Position numbers and translations under genes: made by a program. Source: Nitrospirota bacterium (GTDB taxonomy: Bacteria > Nitrospirota > Nitrospiria > Nitrospirales > Nitrospiraceae). From it: DNA of 64,000 nucleotides. Where the stretch lies: assembly GCA_016219645.1 (NCBI GenBank), contig JACRLR010000018.1:124001-188000 (forward strand). The letters run 5' to 3'. Positions 26,893 to 35,587 of the stretch are shown in pieces; the stretch's first letter is position 1, and each line of letters begins with the position of its first letter. The notes beneath the pieces are model-generated. The model was not told the DNA's origin, ran no database searches, and saw nothing but the letters and a program-made list of their open reading frames with translations.

Positions 26893-28350
26893 TTAGAGGA
26901 TGGTCTTACTCACTTCACTTGAGGAGCAGCCTTCTGCCACGGAGTTATAGGCAGTCACCGAGAAATAATAGGTCGTCCCACTCTTGAGGGTCGAAAACGA
27001 ATAATTGGTGCTCAGACCCACATCGGTTGCCTGCTGATAGGAGTTCGGCGCCGCTCCATAGTACACTTTGTATCCCTTCACTGAAGGATCTGTGGCTGAG
27101 TTCCAGGTTAGCCTGACCTGGATCCCATTTGAAGGTGTCATGATTTCGGCGGACGTGAGTGCCCCTGTGCTTCCGCGTCCCCCTGCCGCAAGAACGGTCC
27201 CATCCGGCAGTAATGTGGCAGTATGGCTGGTCCGTGCGACAGTCAGGTCTCCTGCGGTGGTCCATTGTCCCGTCGTCGGATTATAGAGTTCGGCGGACGT
27301 GAGTGGCCCTGTGCTTCCGTGGCCCCCTGCGATCCAAACCGTTCCATTTGGCAGTGGCGTCGGCAGCAACGTGGCGGCATGCCCGGTCCGGGCGACAGTC
27401 AGGTCGCCGGTGACGGTCCATTGCCCTGTCGTCGGGTTGTAGAGTTCGGCGGAGGTGAGCAGCCCGGTGCTCCCGTGCCCTCCTACGACCAGTACGGTTC
27501 CATTGGGTAGTGGTGTCAGCAGAGGCGTGGCAGTATGCCCGGTCCGGGCAATAGTGATGTCGCCCGTGGTGGTCCATTGCCCCGTCGCTGGATTGTAGAG
27601 TTCGGTAGACGTGAGCAGCCCGGCGCTCCCAGACCCTCCCGTAACCAGTACAGTGCCATTCGACAGCAGCGTGGCAGTATGGCCAGTCCGCGCGCTGGTC
27701 AGGTCGCCTGTGGCGGTCCATTGCCCTGTCGCTGGATTGTAGAGCTCGGCGGAGGTGAGGAGCGCGGCGCTCTCAGAGCCTCCCGTAACCAACACCGTGC
27801 CGTTCGGCAACAGAGTGGCAGTATGGCCGGTCCTGGCGACAGTCAGGTTACCGGTGGCGGTCCATTGCCCTGTCGTCGGATTGTAGAGCTCGGCGGAGGT
27901 AAGGAGCCCGGTGCTCCCGGAGCCTCCCGTAACCAACACCGAACCGTTCGGCAGCAGGGTAGCAGTGTGGCTGGCCCGCGCGACGGTCAGGTTGTCAGTG
28001 GCGGCCCATTGTCCTGTCGTCGGATTGTAGAGCTCGGCGGAAGTGAGGGGCGTGGCGTTCCCAGACCCTCCGGTAACCAGTACGGTGCCATTCGACAGCA
28101 GCGTGGCAGTATGGTTGGCCCGCGCAGAGTTGAGTGTATTCGCCAAGGGCGAGCCACTAACGGTTGGGGAACTACAAGTTGAGGCCAGCGCCGGATCATG
28201 AGAAGAGCTAGAAGAACCTCCCCCCGAACAGGCCAGGAGATTTGTGAGAATCAAGGAGACAAGTCCCGCTACCATGGGCAGCCGTGCGGTCTCGTGCTTC
28301 CGTTGGTGGAGACTTTGATGTCCGCCCGCTTGAATGGTTGCCCTCAACAT
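26893..28350 (-). CDS. Kelch-repeat lipoprotein with C-terminal fibronectin type III domain
   Basis: A 485-residue protein. A hydrophobic segment ending LLACSGGGSSSSS is a lipobox with a Ser linker. About seven near-identical Kelch units of ~49-52 residues follow (each with HTATLL..GTVLVTGG and SAELYNPTTGQW), enough for a seven-blade beta-propeller. The last ~90 residues form an FN3 domain (VRLTWNSATDPSVKGYKVYYG). The DNA repeats are highly similar, suggesting recent duplication or gene conversion. The start is uncertain: the lipobox is ~40 residues into the longest frame and no Shine-Dalgarno is clear. Open frames on the plus strand here are antisense shadows. Confidence 0.85.
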   Translation of the reverse strand: MLRATIQAGGHQSLHQRKHETARLPMVAGLVSLILTNLLACSGGGSSSSSHDPALASTCSSPTVSGSPLANTLNSARANHTATLLSNGTVLVTGGSGNATPLTSAELYNPTTGQWAATDNLTVARASHTATLLPNGSVLVTGGSGSTGLLTSAELYNPTTGQWTATGNLTVARTGHTATLLPNGTVLVTGGSESAALLTSAELYNPATGQWTATGDLTSARTGHTATLLSNGTVLVTGGSGSAGLLTSTELYNPATGQWTTTGDITIARTGHTATPLLTPLPNGTVLVVGGHGSTGLLTSAELYNPTTGQWTVTGDLTVARTGHAATLLPTPLPNGTVWIAGGHGSTGPLTSAELYNPTTGQWTTAGDLTVARTSHTATLLPDGTVLAAGGRGSTGALTSAEIMTPSNGIQVRLTWNSATDPSVKGYKVYYGAAPNSYQQATDVGLSTNYSFSTLKSGTTYYFSVTAYNSVAEGCSSSEVSKTIL

Positions 28351-28758
28351 CAGAATGCTCTTAAGCGAGGCGGGTTTCTAGGGGGGAAGGGTAATCTAGG
28401 AAGGAGTTTAGGCGAGTGGCAGACGCACCACACAATTTTCCCACTGAACAACGCAAGAGGGGACCAAATAAAGTGGCCAGTAGTAACACTTACCAACATG
28501 CTGTATTAAGCGACAGAACTGATGGTGGGGCAATTCCCCGGAGGAGGAGGAACCCTCCCCACATGGGGGGGCGTGACGGTTTCCGGGCGGGAGTTTCAGA
28601 TGCTGTCGAGACCGTCTACACCTTGGAGGTCGGAGCAGGAGGCATTGGCGGGATTTCTGAATCCTGTATGAATGAAGTGGGTCCAGCCTCTTCCCGCGAT
28701 GTGCGAGAGCAGGGAGTAAGATTGTGAGCGGGTCATTCGTCTAAACGTGCACCCAGGA

Positions 28759-29211
28759 TTACATCGCTTGCCAATCAGCAAAGGGTGACTTGTTACCACG
28801 GTTTTCGATGAATAATTTGAATCGCTCGAGGTCTCCCTGGACGCGCGAAGACATCACTTCCGACCCATCTCCTCCATTTTCCACGAAACCCTGAGGATCA
28901 TACTCGACTTGCAGCGTGACCCTTGACCAGTCCTTCGAAACTTCATGAAATGTCGCGACCCATCCTTTGATGGCGCCGCTTCGATAGCTCATCCCGAGCC
29001 GCTGGTGCTCCGTCCGTTCTGTGATCACCGCATCCCACTCCGGGGCCTGGCCTGGGACCTTTGCTTTCCAGTGATAACATGAGCCATCCACTGCCCGGTC
29101 GACGTCTTTCACCCCTTCCATGAACCGGGGATATTCATCAAAGCTTGTCCATTGATTGTAAGCGGCAGACCGCGGCACGTTGACTTCAATGGATTTTTCA
29201 ATGGTCGCCAT
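28759..29211 (-). CDS. SRPBCC-family (polyketide cyclase/dehydrase-like) protein
   Basis: 150 residues starting MATIEKSIEVNVPRSAAYNQWTSFDEYPRFM, the START-like lipid/ligand-binding fold opening. The central strands WDAVITERTEHQRLGM and the C-terminal helix (DLERFKLFIE) fit. Such proteins bind hydrophobic ligands; the ligand here is unknown. AGGAGG is 5 nt before the ATG. The spacer 28351-28758 upstream of the Kelch gene holds no gene or hairpin I can support. Confidence 0.85.
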   Translation of the reverse strand: MATIEKSIEVNVPRSAAYNQWTSFDEYPRFMEGVKDVDRAVDGSCYHWKAKVPGQAPEWDAVITERTEHQRLGMSYRSGAIKGWVATFHEVSKDWSRVTLQVEYDPQGFVENGGDGSEVMSSRVQGDLERFKLFIENRGNKSPFADWQAM

Positions 29212-29447
29212 GGGATCCTCCTGTCGCTATTTGGGTGCCGCGCTATGTATAGCTCAATGATTCCCTGTCAGAGGCTCAGTGGCTAGATCGCCAGTTCATT
29301 GTCAATCTCTTTAGTGCGCCGGACAGCGTATCACAATCTGCTCCCATAACTCACGATCCGATCGCGTTTTCAGGATGCAGTCACTCCCGACCCACCCCGT
29401 TGCAGGTAGGACATTCAGAATGACCCCGTTTTCTTGCTGAAATGCTG

Positions 29448-29820
29448 AGGTGGTGGGGCCTGGCAGGTGCTCCGGCACCTCCCGGCGCGCCCCTCCCGGG
29501 CTCGGCCAGGCGGAACGCCTTCGGAAATTCCCTCCTCGCCCGCATTATTCATGAGCGCTTCTGCTGCAATCGCCGATCTGCTGCTACGACGAGCCTTCGG
29601 CCGGTGGGCTCGCCCCTCGGACGCTCACCGTACTGCACGAGTACGCATCGAGTCCTCGGGACTCCGCGCGCCGGTCTCGCGACGCGGCTCAGCGATTTCG
29701 CGACGAACCGTCATGAACAATGCGGGCTAGACTCGGTCAGTTTCCGTCTTCCTTCCTGGCCAAGCCTCGGTGGGTCCCCGCGCCTCCGGTGACCTCCGCT
29801 CCTACCAGGCCCCACCACCT
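29448..29820 (-). repeat. Palindromic element A2, enlarged
   Basis: Perfect 16-bp outer arms (AGGTGGTGGGGCCTGG 29448-29463; CCAGGCCCCACCACCT 29805-29820). Read on the minus strand it has the A core words in the same order as A1. The internal hairpin arms are at 29538-29554 and 29711-29727 (GCCCGCATTATTCATGA, 16 of 17 paired) and enclose ~155 bp of extra GC-rich palindromic sequence absent from A1 and A4. No credible gene is inside. Confidence 0.85.
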
Positions 29821-29876
29821 GCAACATCAGGAAATTGAGAATGTTCCTGTCTCTCCCCTGCTTTTACGTCATCCCC

Positions 29877-31178
29877 TTACGGCACCAAGGTCAAGGTAAA
29901 ATCCTGGGGTGTACTCACCGTGGAAACGTCCGGGATGTTGATCGACTGAGGTTGGTAAGCAGCCGCAGCGGCCTGGATCGTATAGTGAACTCCAACCGCT
30001 GCAGATTGCGGGGTAAACACGATTGGGAGGCTTGTGCTGTACAAGCCGAGCGAAGGCGTGCCGATGGGCAGGGTCAAGTTGTAGCCGAAATCGCCGGTCG
30101 GATCTAATGGATTGACGGTTAAGAGGGTGGCAGGCAGCGATTTCACGGTCACGGTTGGCCCGCTGTCGAGTGTTTGCTTCGCTGCAACAAAGACGGTTGG
30201 TTCGTCAGTGGGTGGGCTCAATGTTACTGTGCCGCTGATGCTATGGGTCGCGGAGGAGCTCAAGGCAATTGGCGAAGTAGGGGTATCGTTGGTGCTGACC
30301 GTGGTAATGCTGGTATTGGTCGGAACCGGGACTTCGGTAATCACTGCTGTCGCATGGCTGTCTGCGGTGATCACAACATCGTAGGTTACCCCTGGAGTAA
30401 GGCGGGCCAGGAAAAATTTCCCTCTATTGGGGTTGGGGGCTGGGTTTGTGTTCGGCACTGTCGCGCGAACGATTTCACCGTTCACCTGGGCCGACACGAC
30501 GACATTGTTGCCAAGCAGGCTTGTATCGACGAAGCCGTCTATGCCGTTCAAGACAAATGGGACGACCTTAATCACAGGTTTGAGTAGGTACTTACCGTTG
30601 CCGGTCCGCACAATAGAGCGGCAGGCATCAAAGTCCAGCACCAGATCGACCCGCTGTCCGGACCCCACGTCGAACTGATGGATCAACTTGATTCCGCTTT
30701 GGACGGCACTGGGCGTTACGAGCGGAATCCTATTGCCAATGATTCCAGGATCTTGACCTTCCAGGACAACCCAATTGGCAGTGGGTGAATTACCATTGTT
30801 GTCGACCAAGACCAGACGCACTTGCGTGTAATGGCCTGCCGCTAACGGCGTCTCGCCAAGACTGTCAAGCGCGAGATTGTGTTGCGTTGGATCATTGAGG
30901 TTGAGCAGGTTGATTGTACGCACGGGGTTGAGAGTGATATCGGTCCAGCCGGCGGCCTTGTCATCTGCCGAGTTGCTCTGATGCACGCGGACCTTGCTGA
31001 CAGTGACATTCACTTCTTCGAAGCCGCAGGCTGGTGCATCGGTCAACGACACACCGAGCACACCGGCTTGTGGGCTACCGCCGTCGTTACCGCTACTACC
31101 GCATCCGGCGAGCAACAGCGTGACTACTAATCCCAGGGACCAGACCAGCTGGTTAGAACAACTCCCGAACCTCTTCAT
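29877..31178 (-). CDS. DUF4382-domain lipoprotein
   Basis: 433 residues from ATG 31178. The signal ends in LLLAGCGSSG, a clear lipobox. The DUF4382 domain begins GVLGVSLTDAPACGFEEVNVTVSKVRVHQS and runs to about residue 190. The remaining ~240 residues are Thr/Ser/Pro-rich beta-type repeats (CNA-B/FN3-like in feel) that I cannot name. GGGGGC upstream of ATG gives a weak ribosome site. It is probably at the cell surface or in the periplasm. The spacer 31179-31669 to the divergent FGE-like gene shows no other gene. Confidence 0.8.
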   Translation of the reverse strand: MKRFGSCSNQLVWSLGLVVTLLLAGCGSSGNDGGSPQAGVLGVSLTDAPACGFEEVNVTVSKVRVHQSNSADDKAAGWTDITLNPVRTINLLNLNDPTQHNLALDSLGETPLAAGHYTQVRLVLVDNNGNSPTANWVVLEGQDPGIIGNRIPLVTPSAVQSGIKLIHQFDVGSGQRVDLVLDFDACRSIVRTGNGKYLLKPVIKVVPFVLNGIDGFVDTSLLGNNVVVSAQVNGEIVRATVPNTNPAPNPNRGKFFLARLTPGVTYDVVITADSHATAVITEVPVPTNTSITTVSTNDTPTSPIALSSSATHSISGTVTLSPPTDEPTVFVAAKQTLDSGPTVTVKSLPATLLTVNPLDPTGDFGYNLTLPIGTPSLGLYSTSLPIVFTPQSAAVGVHYTIQAAAAAYQPQSINIPDVSTVSTPQDFTLTLVP

Positions 31179-31669
31179 ATTATTAGCCCCCTGCTTTCTT
31201 GATACGTTTGGAGCCCATCTGTCTTCAGACCACCCATGACTCAACATTCTAGAATGAGCGAGCCAGATCAGGACTATCCCCCGCAGTCTGAGCAAATATC
31301 ATACTGCTCAGTCTGTGGGCTGCAACGGAATCTCTACGGCCAACATGCAGCATCGTGAGTGCAATCCACCCCTGGTACAAATGCGCAATAAATCAAACGG
31401 ATCTGAGCATGTTCCTTTTCCGGCGAACACTCCTGTGCTGAGCTTCTCAGGACGCATTCCTTTCGTGCAATTCCCCATTCGTAGGTTCAGCTCTGTAGGC
31501 ATCCTGATACAGCGGTGGCCACAAGTATGTGGGGTGGGGTCGAGCCTCTGAGAGACTGCCCGCCCATACCATGGAGAGGGAACGGACCCCATTTCTTCGA
31601 ACGATTGAGGATAACAGCAAGCAAGGTTACCATGGGTAAACCGATCGCCTAACGGAAAGGTGCAGAGGT

Positions 31670-32476
31670 ATGGGGGTGAGGCAGAAGGGTCAGGCTTGGC
31701 TGTCTGTTCTCTGGTTGCTGATGGCTGTGACGTTGGTCGCTTGCGTCGCAGGGCCGCCGCAGACACCATTACCGGAAATCACAGGCAAAGACGGGGCACC
31801 GATGATGCTGGTTCCAAGGGGGGAGTTTACCATGGGGAGCAATACAAGCTTTGCCCATGAACAGCCTTTGCATCGGGTTACCCTTGATACCTTTTACATG
31901 GACAAGTACGAAGTGACCGTGGGGCAGTATACGAAGTTTTTGGAGGCCACGAGTTTAGCTGCGCCGCCAGACTGGAACGTGATGAATCAGCCACCCCATC
32001 AGAATCGACCAGTCGTCAACGTCAATTGGTGGGATGCGAATTCCTACTGCCGGTGGGCTGGGAAACGGCTGCCGACGGAAGCGGAATGGGAGAAGGCGGC
32101 GCGGGGAACTGATGGGCGGATGTATCCCTGGGGCAACGAGCCGTTGGATCGGCTCCGCGCGAACTATGGGAAAGAGGCCTGGGACGATCATGCGGCGTTG
32201 GCGCCGGTGGGATCGTTTGAAGCAGGCCAGAGTCTCTATGGGATACACGATTTGGCCGGGAATGTCTGGGAATGGGTGAGCAACTGGTATGACAAAGACT
32301 ATTACGAGAAGAGTCCGTCGCAGAACCCGAATGGCCCGGAACAGGGCGCGACAAAAGTGTTGCGGGGTGGTTCATGGTACGCCAATCTGGGGTACTTAAA
32401 ATCCACCTACCGGTTCAGCCTCCCTCCGTCTAGCCGGGACAGCGATTTCGGGTTCCGGTGCGCCAAGACTCCGTAG
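31670..32476 (+). CDS. Formylglycine-generating-enzyme-family (SUMF1-like) lipoprotein
   Basis: A 268-residue protein. The signal ends LVACVAG (lipobox). The FGE-sulfatase fold is clear: MMLVPRGEFTMGS, YEVTVGQYTKFL, RLPTEAEWEKAARG, YPWGNE, DLAGNVWEWVSNWYD, VLRGGSW and the terminal GFRCAK. The paired copper-site cysteines of true formylglycine-generating enzymes are not both evident, so a catalytic sulfatase-activating role is doubtful. Family members also serve as binding or accessory proteins. ATG 31670 or GTG 31676 could be the start. Confidence 0.85.
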   Translation: MGVRQKGQAWLSVLWLLMAVTLVACVAGPPQTPLPEITGKDGAPMMLVPRGEFTMGSNTSFAHEQPLHRVTLDTFYMDKYEVTVGQYTKFLEATSLAAPPDWNVMNQPPHQNRPVVNVNWWDANSYCRWAGKRLPTEAEWEKAARGTDGRMYPWGNEPLDRLRANYGKEAWDDHAALAPVGSFEAGQSLYGIHDLAGNVWEWVSNWYDKDYYEKSPSQNPNGPEQGATKVLRGGSWYANLGYLKSTYRFSLPPSSRDSDFGFRCAKTP

Positions 32477-32528
32477 GTGCATGCCGTAAGTCACTGGTCA
32501 CCATGTCAGATCCTATTTCCTCTCCTCA

Positions 32529-32556
32529 AACAGGAAATTCAGAACTCCCCTATTCT
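32529..32556. repeat. Left flank repeat of the RelBE-like pair
   Basis: AACAGGAAATTCAGAACTCC followed by CCTATTC. A near copy is at 33346-33373, directly after element A3, and a third, weaker copy follows A2 (29826-29852). Confidence 0.6.
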
Positions 32557-32574
32557 CAGACTTCCAAGCACGGA

Positions 32575-32603
32575 TTGCCAAAGGGGGCATAATTCTGTAC
32601 ACT
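32575..32603 (+). promoter_or_regulatory. Promoter of the RelBE-like toxin-antitoxin pair
   Basis: TTGCCA (32575-32580), a 17-bp spacer and TACACT (32598-32603). AAGGAG precedes ATG 32626. Confidence 0.55.
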
Positions 32604-32625
32604 CTTTACACGCAAGGAGATCGGC

Positions 32626-32892
32626 ATGACTAAGACACTTTCGTTAAAAGAAGCGCGGAGCCAATTCTCGGACATCGTCGACAGAGCGGGACGGCTTTCA
32701 GAACGGATTGTGGTGACGAAGAATGGACGGCCGGAGGCGGTGGTGATGGGAGCCGACGAATTCGAAAGTTGGGTGGAGACATTGGAACTGTTGTCCAACC
32801 CGAAGGCGGTCAAATCCCTCAAGCAGGGACTGAAAGAGGCCAAAGCTGGGAAATTTCACTCCTTCAAAAGTGCTTTCGGTGAGGAGCAGTGA
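32626..32892 (+). CDS. Phd/YefM-family antitoxin
   Basis: 88 residues. MTKTLSLKEARSQFSDIVDRA and the VVTKNGRPEAVVMGADEFESW segment are the DNA-binding Phd/YefM fold. The C-terminal ~25 residues are the flexible toxin-binding tail. It overlaps the next gene by 4 nt (GTGA), so translation is coupled. It should neutralise the RelE-like toxin and repress the operon. Confidence 0.88.
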   Translation: MTKTLSLKEARSQFSDIVDRAGRLSERIVVTKNGRPEAVVMGADEFESWVETLELLSNPKAVKSLKQGLKEAKAGKFHSFKSAFGEEQ

Positions 32893-33143
32893 GGCAAGTA
32901 CGTCTCACCCCGCAAGCTCTCAAAGACCTCAAGGATTATGACGACCCCACGCGAGAACGAGTGAAAGAGGCCCTCCGCCACCTCGCCGATCATCCTCTCG
33001 ACGGCAAACCGCTGAAAGGCCATTTTCAAAAGGACAAGGTTTGGTCCTACCGGGTCTGGCCCTATCGCATTCTCTACCGCCGTATCGGCTCTGAGTGGTT
33101 GGACGTGCTCTCCATCGAACACCGCAAAGACGTCTATCGGTAG
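32889..33143 (+). CDS. RelE/ParE-family toxin
   Basis: 84 residues beginning with GTG inside the antitoxin stop. RQVRLTPQALKDLKDYD, a HPLDGKPLKG turn, the strand VWSYRVWPYRILYRR and a C-terminal HRKDVYR are RelE-type, with basic residues and a terminal Tyr as in mRNA-cleaving members. Element A3 begins 70 bp downstream. Confidence 0.88.
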   Translation: MRQVRLTPQALKDLKDYDDPTRERVKEALRHLADHPLDGKPLKGHFQKDKVWSYRVWPYRILYRRIGSEWLDVLSIEHRKDVYR

Positions 33144-33212
33144 GCGGAATGGTCCGGCCTGTCCGTAACGAATAACCAATTTGAGTATTCTGAGTGACGA
33201 GGCAGTGAAATG

Positions 33213-33344
33213 CCGAGCTGGTGGAGGCCGGCAAGTGCTCCGGCACCTCTCGGCGCGACCCTCGCAGACTCGGTCAGTTTCCGCCTTCCTTCCTGGCCAA
33301 GCCTCGGTTGGCCCTCGCGCCTGCTCGCCCTCCCCCCACCTCGG
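33213..33344 (-). repeat. Palindromic element A3, internally deleted
   Basis: Arms CCGAGCTGGTGGAGGCC (33213-33229) and GCCCTCCCCCCACCTCGG (33327-33344) pair with one bulge and a few mismatches. The A core words on the minus strand include CTCGGTCAGTTTCCGCCTTC and CTTCCTGGCCAAGCCTCGG in + orientation. The internal hairpin and GGAATTCC word of A1/A4 are missing. Confidence 0.75.
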
Positions 33345-33345
33345 T

Positions 33346-33373
33346 AACAGGAAATTCAGAATGTCCCTATTCC
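33346..33373. repeat. Right flank repeat of the RelBE-like pair
   Basis: AACAGGAAATTCAGAATGTC followed by CCTATTCC, matching 32529-32556 at about 24 positions. It abuts A3. Confidence 0.6.
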
Positions 33374-33473
33374 TCCGTAATAAAGCAGAATGTCATCGTT
33401 ATTGGTTCCTCGATCGTCGATCCCTTGTTACGAGGGATTGACTTAGCATCTACTCCCGCGTTACAAGACTGCC

Positions 33474-34544
33474 ATGGGAAGATCGTCCACAACTTTTTCT
33501 GGGAAGTGGCTTAGCGGGAAGACGACCGTAGTCCGAGTACCGCAGATTCTTGCGAACCGTGTCATCGAATACGCTCGTGAGCTCGATACTCATGCGGATA
33601 TCGCAAAAGACCCTGAGGCCATTTATCGAACCGCGGCACATGTTGAGCTTAATCAACCGATCAATGTCGCCGCTGTTCCTCACCGATCTCCATTTCGCTA
33701 TCCAGGAGGAAAGACTTGGTTGGTCCCTTACGTGCGCAGCTGGCTTAGTAGCCTACGGCCTAGGCCACAATTGCTCATTGAACCATTTGCCGGTGGTGGA
33801 ATAATCGGACTAACCGCTGGTATCGAGCGCTTGGCCGATCATGTAATCCTAGTAGAAAAAGATGCAGATGTTGCCGCTGTCTGGAAGGTAATTCTCAGTG
33901 GGCAAGCTGAGTGGCTGGCCCAGAGAATCGAAGAGTTTTCACTTACTAAGGCGAATGTGTTGACCGTTCTCCGTAAAACGCCCAGAAACCCTCGTGAGCG
34001 TGCTTTTGCCACTATCATCAGAAATCGTGTCCAGCGAGGAGGGATTATGGCAGCTGGGGCTGGACTGGTGAAAAATGGAGAAAACGGACGCGGTCTGTCT
34101 TCTCGTTGGTACCCTCAAACGCTTGCGGAACGGATTCGCACAATTGCCGAGATGAGAGAGCGATTTAGTTTTATAGAGGGGGATGGGATAGAAGTCATCC
34201 AGTCCTATGCGCGTGAAAAGAATGCCGCTTTCTTCGTCGATCCACCATATACCGTTGCTGCACGTCGCCTCTACTCTCACTGGCAGGTTGATCAACGGAC
34301 CTTGTTTAACTTGCTTAGGCGAGTTGAGGGAAGTGTGCTGCTTACCTATGACAGTACTGTGGAGATTTCTGATCTAGCTGTTGAGTTCGGATTTGAAACG
34401 CAAGCAGTTGCTATGAAGAATACCCATCATGCCAGGATGACCGAACTCCTAGTAGGGAAGGATCTCACCTGGCTTCGCCTCGCTCAAGCTTCTCCCGGAT
34501 CGCGAGCTCGAACTGCTCAAGTGACACTGGTATTCCCCCAGTGA
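33474..34544 (+). CDS. D12-class DNA adenine-N6 methyltransferase
   Basis: A 356-residue protein. The first ~70 residues are a short basic region (TTVVRVPQILANRVIEYARELD) resembling a ribbon-helix-helix or AbrB-like DNA-binding part. Then the Dam-type core: SPFRYPGGKTWLVPYV (SAM site), EPFAGGGIIGL and the catalytic DPPY. It should methylate adenine in the site cut by the NotI-like enzyme encoded opposite. Its 3' end overlaps that gene by 80 bp, tail to tail. The lower GC and freer codon use than core genes suggest transfer. Confidence 0.85.
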   Translation: MGRSSTTFSGKWLSGKTTVVRVPQILANRVIEYARELDTHADIAKDPEAIYRTAAHVELNQPINVAAVPHRSPFRYPGGKTWLVPYVRSWLSSLRPRPQLLIEPFAGGGIIGLTAGIERLADHVILVEKDADVAAVWKVILSGQAEWLAQRIEEFSLTKANVLTVLRKTPRNPRERAFATIIRNRVQRGGIMAAGAGLVKNGENGRGLSSRWYPQTLAERIRTIAEMRERFSFIEGDGIEVIQSYAREKNAAFFVDPPYTVAARRLYSHWQVDQRTLFNLLRRVEGSVLLTYDSTVEISDLAVEFGFETQAVAMKNTHHARMTELLVGKDLTWLRLAQASPGSRARTAQVTLVFPQ

Positions 34545-35367
34545 GACCTTCGACCGCGTGCTCCAAAGTGGTGAGAACTGCTTCACGTGGTTTAAGTTTG
34601 TAACGGCCCTTTGTCGGCCCCTCGTAATCGACTACGAACCATACGATGTCAGCATTCGAAATGTGTGGTGTACGCCTCATCTCTCCCAAAGATTTCCAGA
34701 ACGCACGATCAACTACCACCGCCATTTTCTTTCCCCATCTGCGAAGTGTAGGGACTTTAATCTGGAGCTGAGGCATTAGTCGTTTGGGACCAGAGGAACG
34801 GAAATCTGGCCGTCGCTGCTTCGTAGGGAAAGGAAGGCCTGGGTCCGTCCACCTCCGCATGAGTGCAAAATCATCTTCCATTTTTCCGCCAGAGAAATAA
34901 ACAGCCTGCATTTCAAGCGCACACCAGTTGAGACGATTGTTATTTTGATGCACTAAGACACTGTCAATTCGACCAACTTCATCCTCCTCCGATTCCTGAT
35001 CTTGATTTGACATGAGAAACGAAACTTCATTGACGATTTTTGCCTCAGGCGTTTCGAGCAAAGTCTTACTCACCCACCTAAACACCACACTTCCTTCAAG
35101 GAAGCGACTTGGGCATGTTGTGACCGGAGAATTTGAAGCGGCAACGTTTCCATCCACTCCTCTCTCGTAAATGGCCAGCGAGCACACGCCTCCTTTCTTA
35201 TGGCATGTGGCGTGATCAGGTTTGAATGGACAATTAATGTTTCTGTTTTCAGTGGATGACAGAGTTCGTAATTCTTTTGGAGAGATGCCAATCAACGAAC
35301 GGCCAAAGAGTTCAGCCGCACCATAACGCTTGCTTGGCCGTTGGCGGTTCTGTTCTTGTCTTGGCAT
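34465..35367 (-). CDS. NotI-like type II restriction endonuclease
   Basis: About 300 residues from ATG 35367 (a TTG at 35409 is the alternative). The signature INCPFKPDHATCHKKGGVCSL contains the Cys set that binds metal in NotI-type enzymes (C-x8-C-x5-C plus another Cys). A later D..E-x-Q pattern (GRIDSVLVHQ ... ALEMQAV) fits a PD-(D/E)XK nuclease core. The specificity is unknown. A partner adenine methylase suggests a site containing A, unlike NotI itself. The start has no good ribosome site. Confidence 0.75.
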   Translation of the reverse strand: MPRQEQNRQRPSKRYGAAELFGRSLIGISPKELRTLSSTENRNINCPFKPDHATCHKKGGVCSLAIYERGVDGNVAASNSPVTTCPSRFLEGSVVFRWVSKTLLETPEAKIVNEVSFLMSNQDQESEEDEVGRIDSVLVHQNNNRLNWCALEMQAVYFSGGKMEDDFALMRRWTDPGLPFPTKQRRPDFRSSGPKRLMPQLQIKVPTLRRWGKKMAVVVDRAFWKSLGEMRRTPHISNADIVWFVVDYEGPTKGRYKLKPREAVLTTLEHAVEGLTGGIPVSLEQFELAIREKLERGEAR

Positions 35368-35587
35368 CGCGGGAGAATAACTTGCTTGATCTCTCGAGGT
35401 CAAATTCAAGAGGATGAGATGTAGATGCCGCGAGTGAGTAGGGAAGGGCCAGGCACCGGCTCCTTGAGTTCTGATTTCTGTGGGGCCCCTAAAATGACAT
35501 CGCGTTGCCGCGATGTTAGGATTGACCAGTTTTCCTTCTATGCAGCTGGTAAGTAGAAGCTACAACTTGAGTAGGAGCGATGGGAAA

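Noticed and set aside
27535-28182. Long open frame (215 codons) on the plus strand
   Set aside because: It is the antisense shadow of the repeated Kelch units; its own repeats mirror them, and there is no ribosome site.
28351-28758. Gene in the spacer upstream of the Kelch gene
   Set aside because: Frames of about 103 codons have no ribosome site and no coding-like composition.
29442-29792. Two overlapping frames of 87 and 116 codons
   Set aside because: Both lie inside element A2 and change frame at the palindromes; no related protein is recognised.
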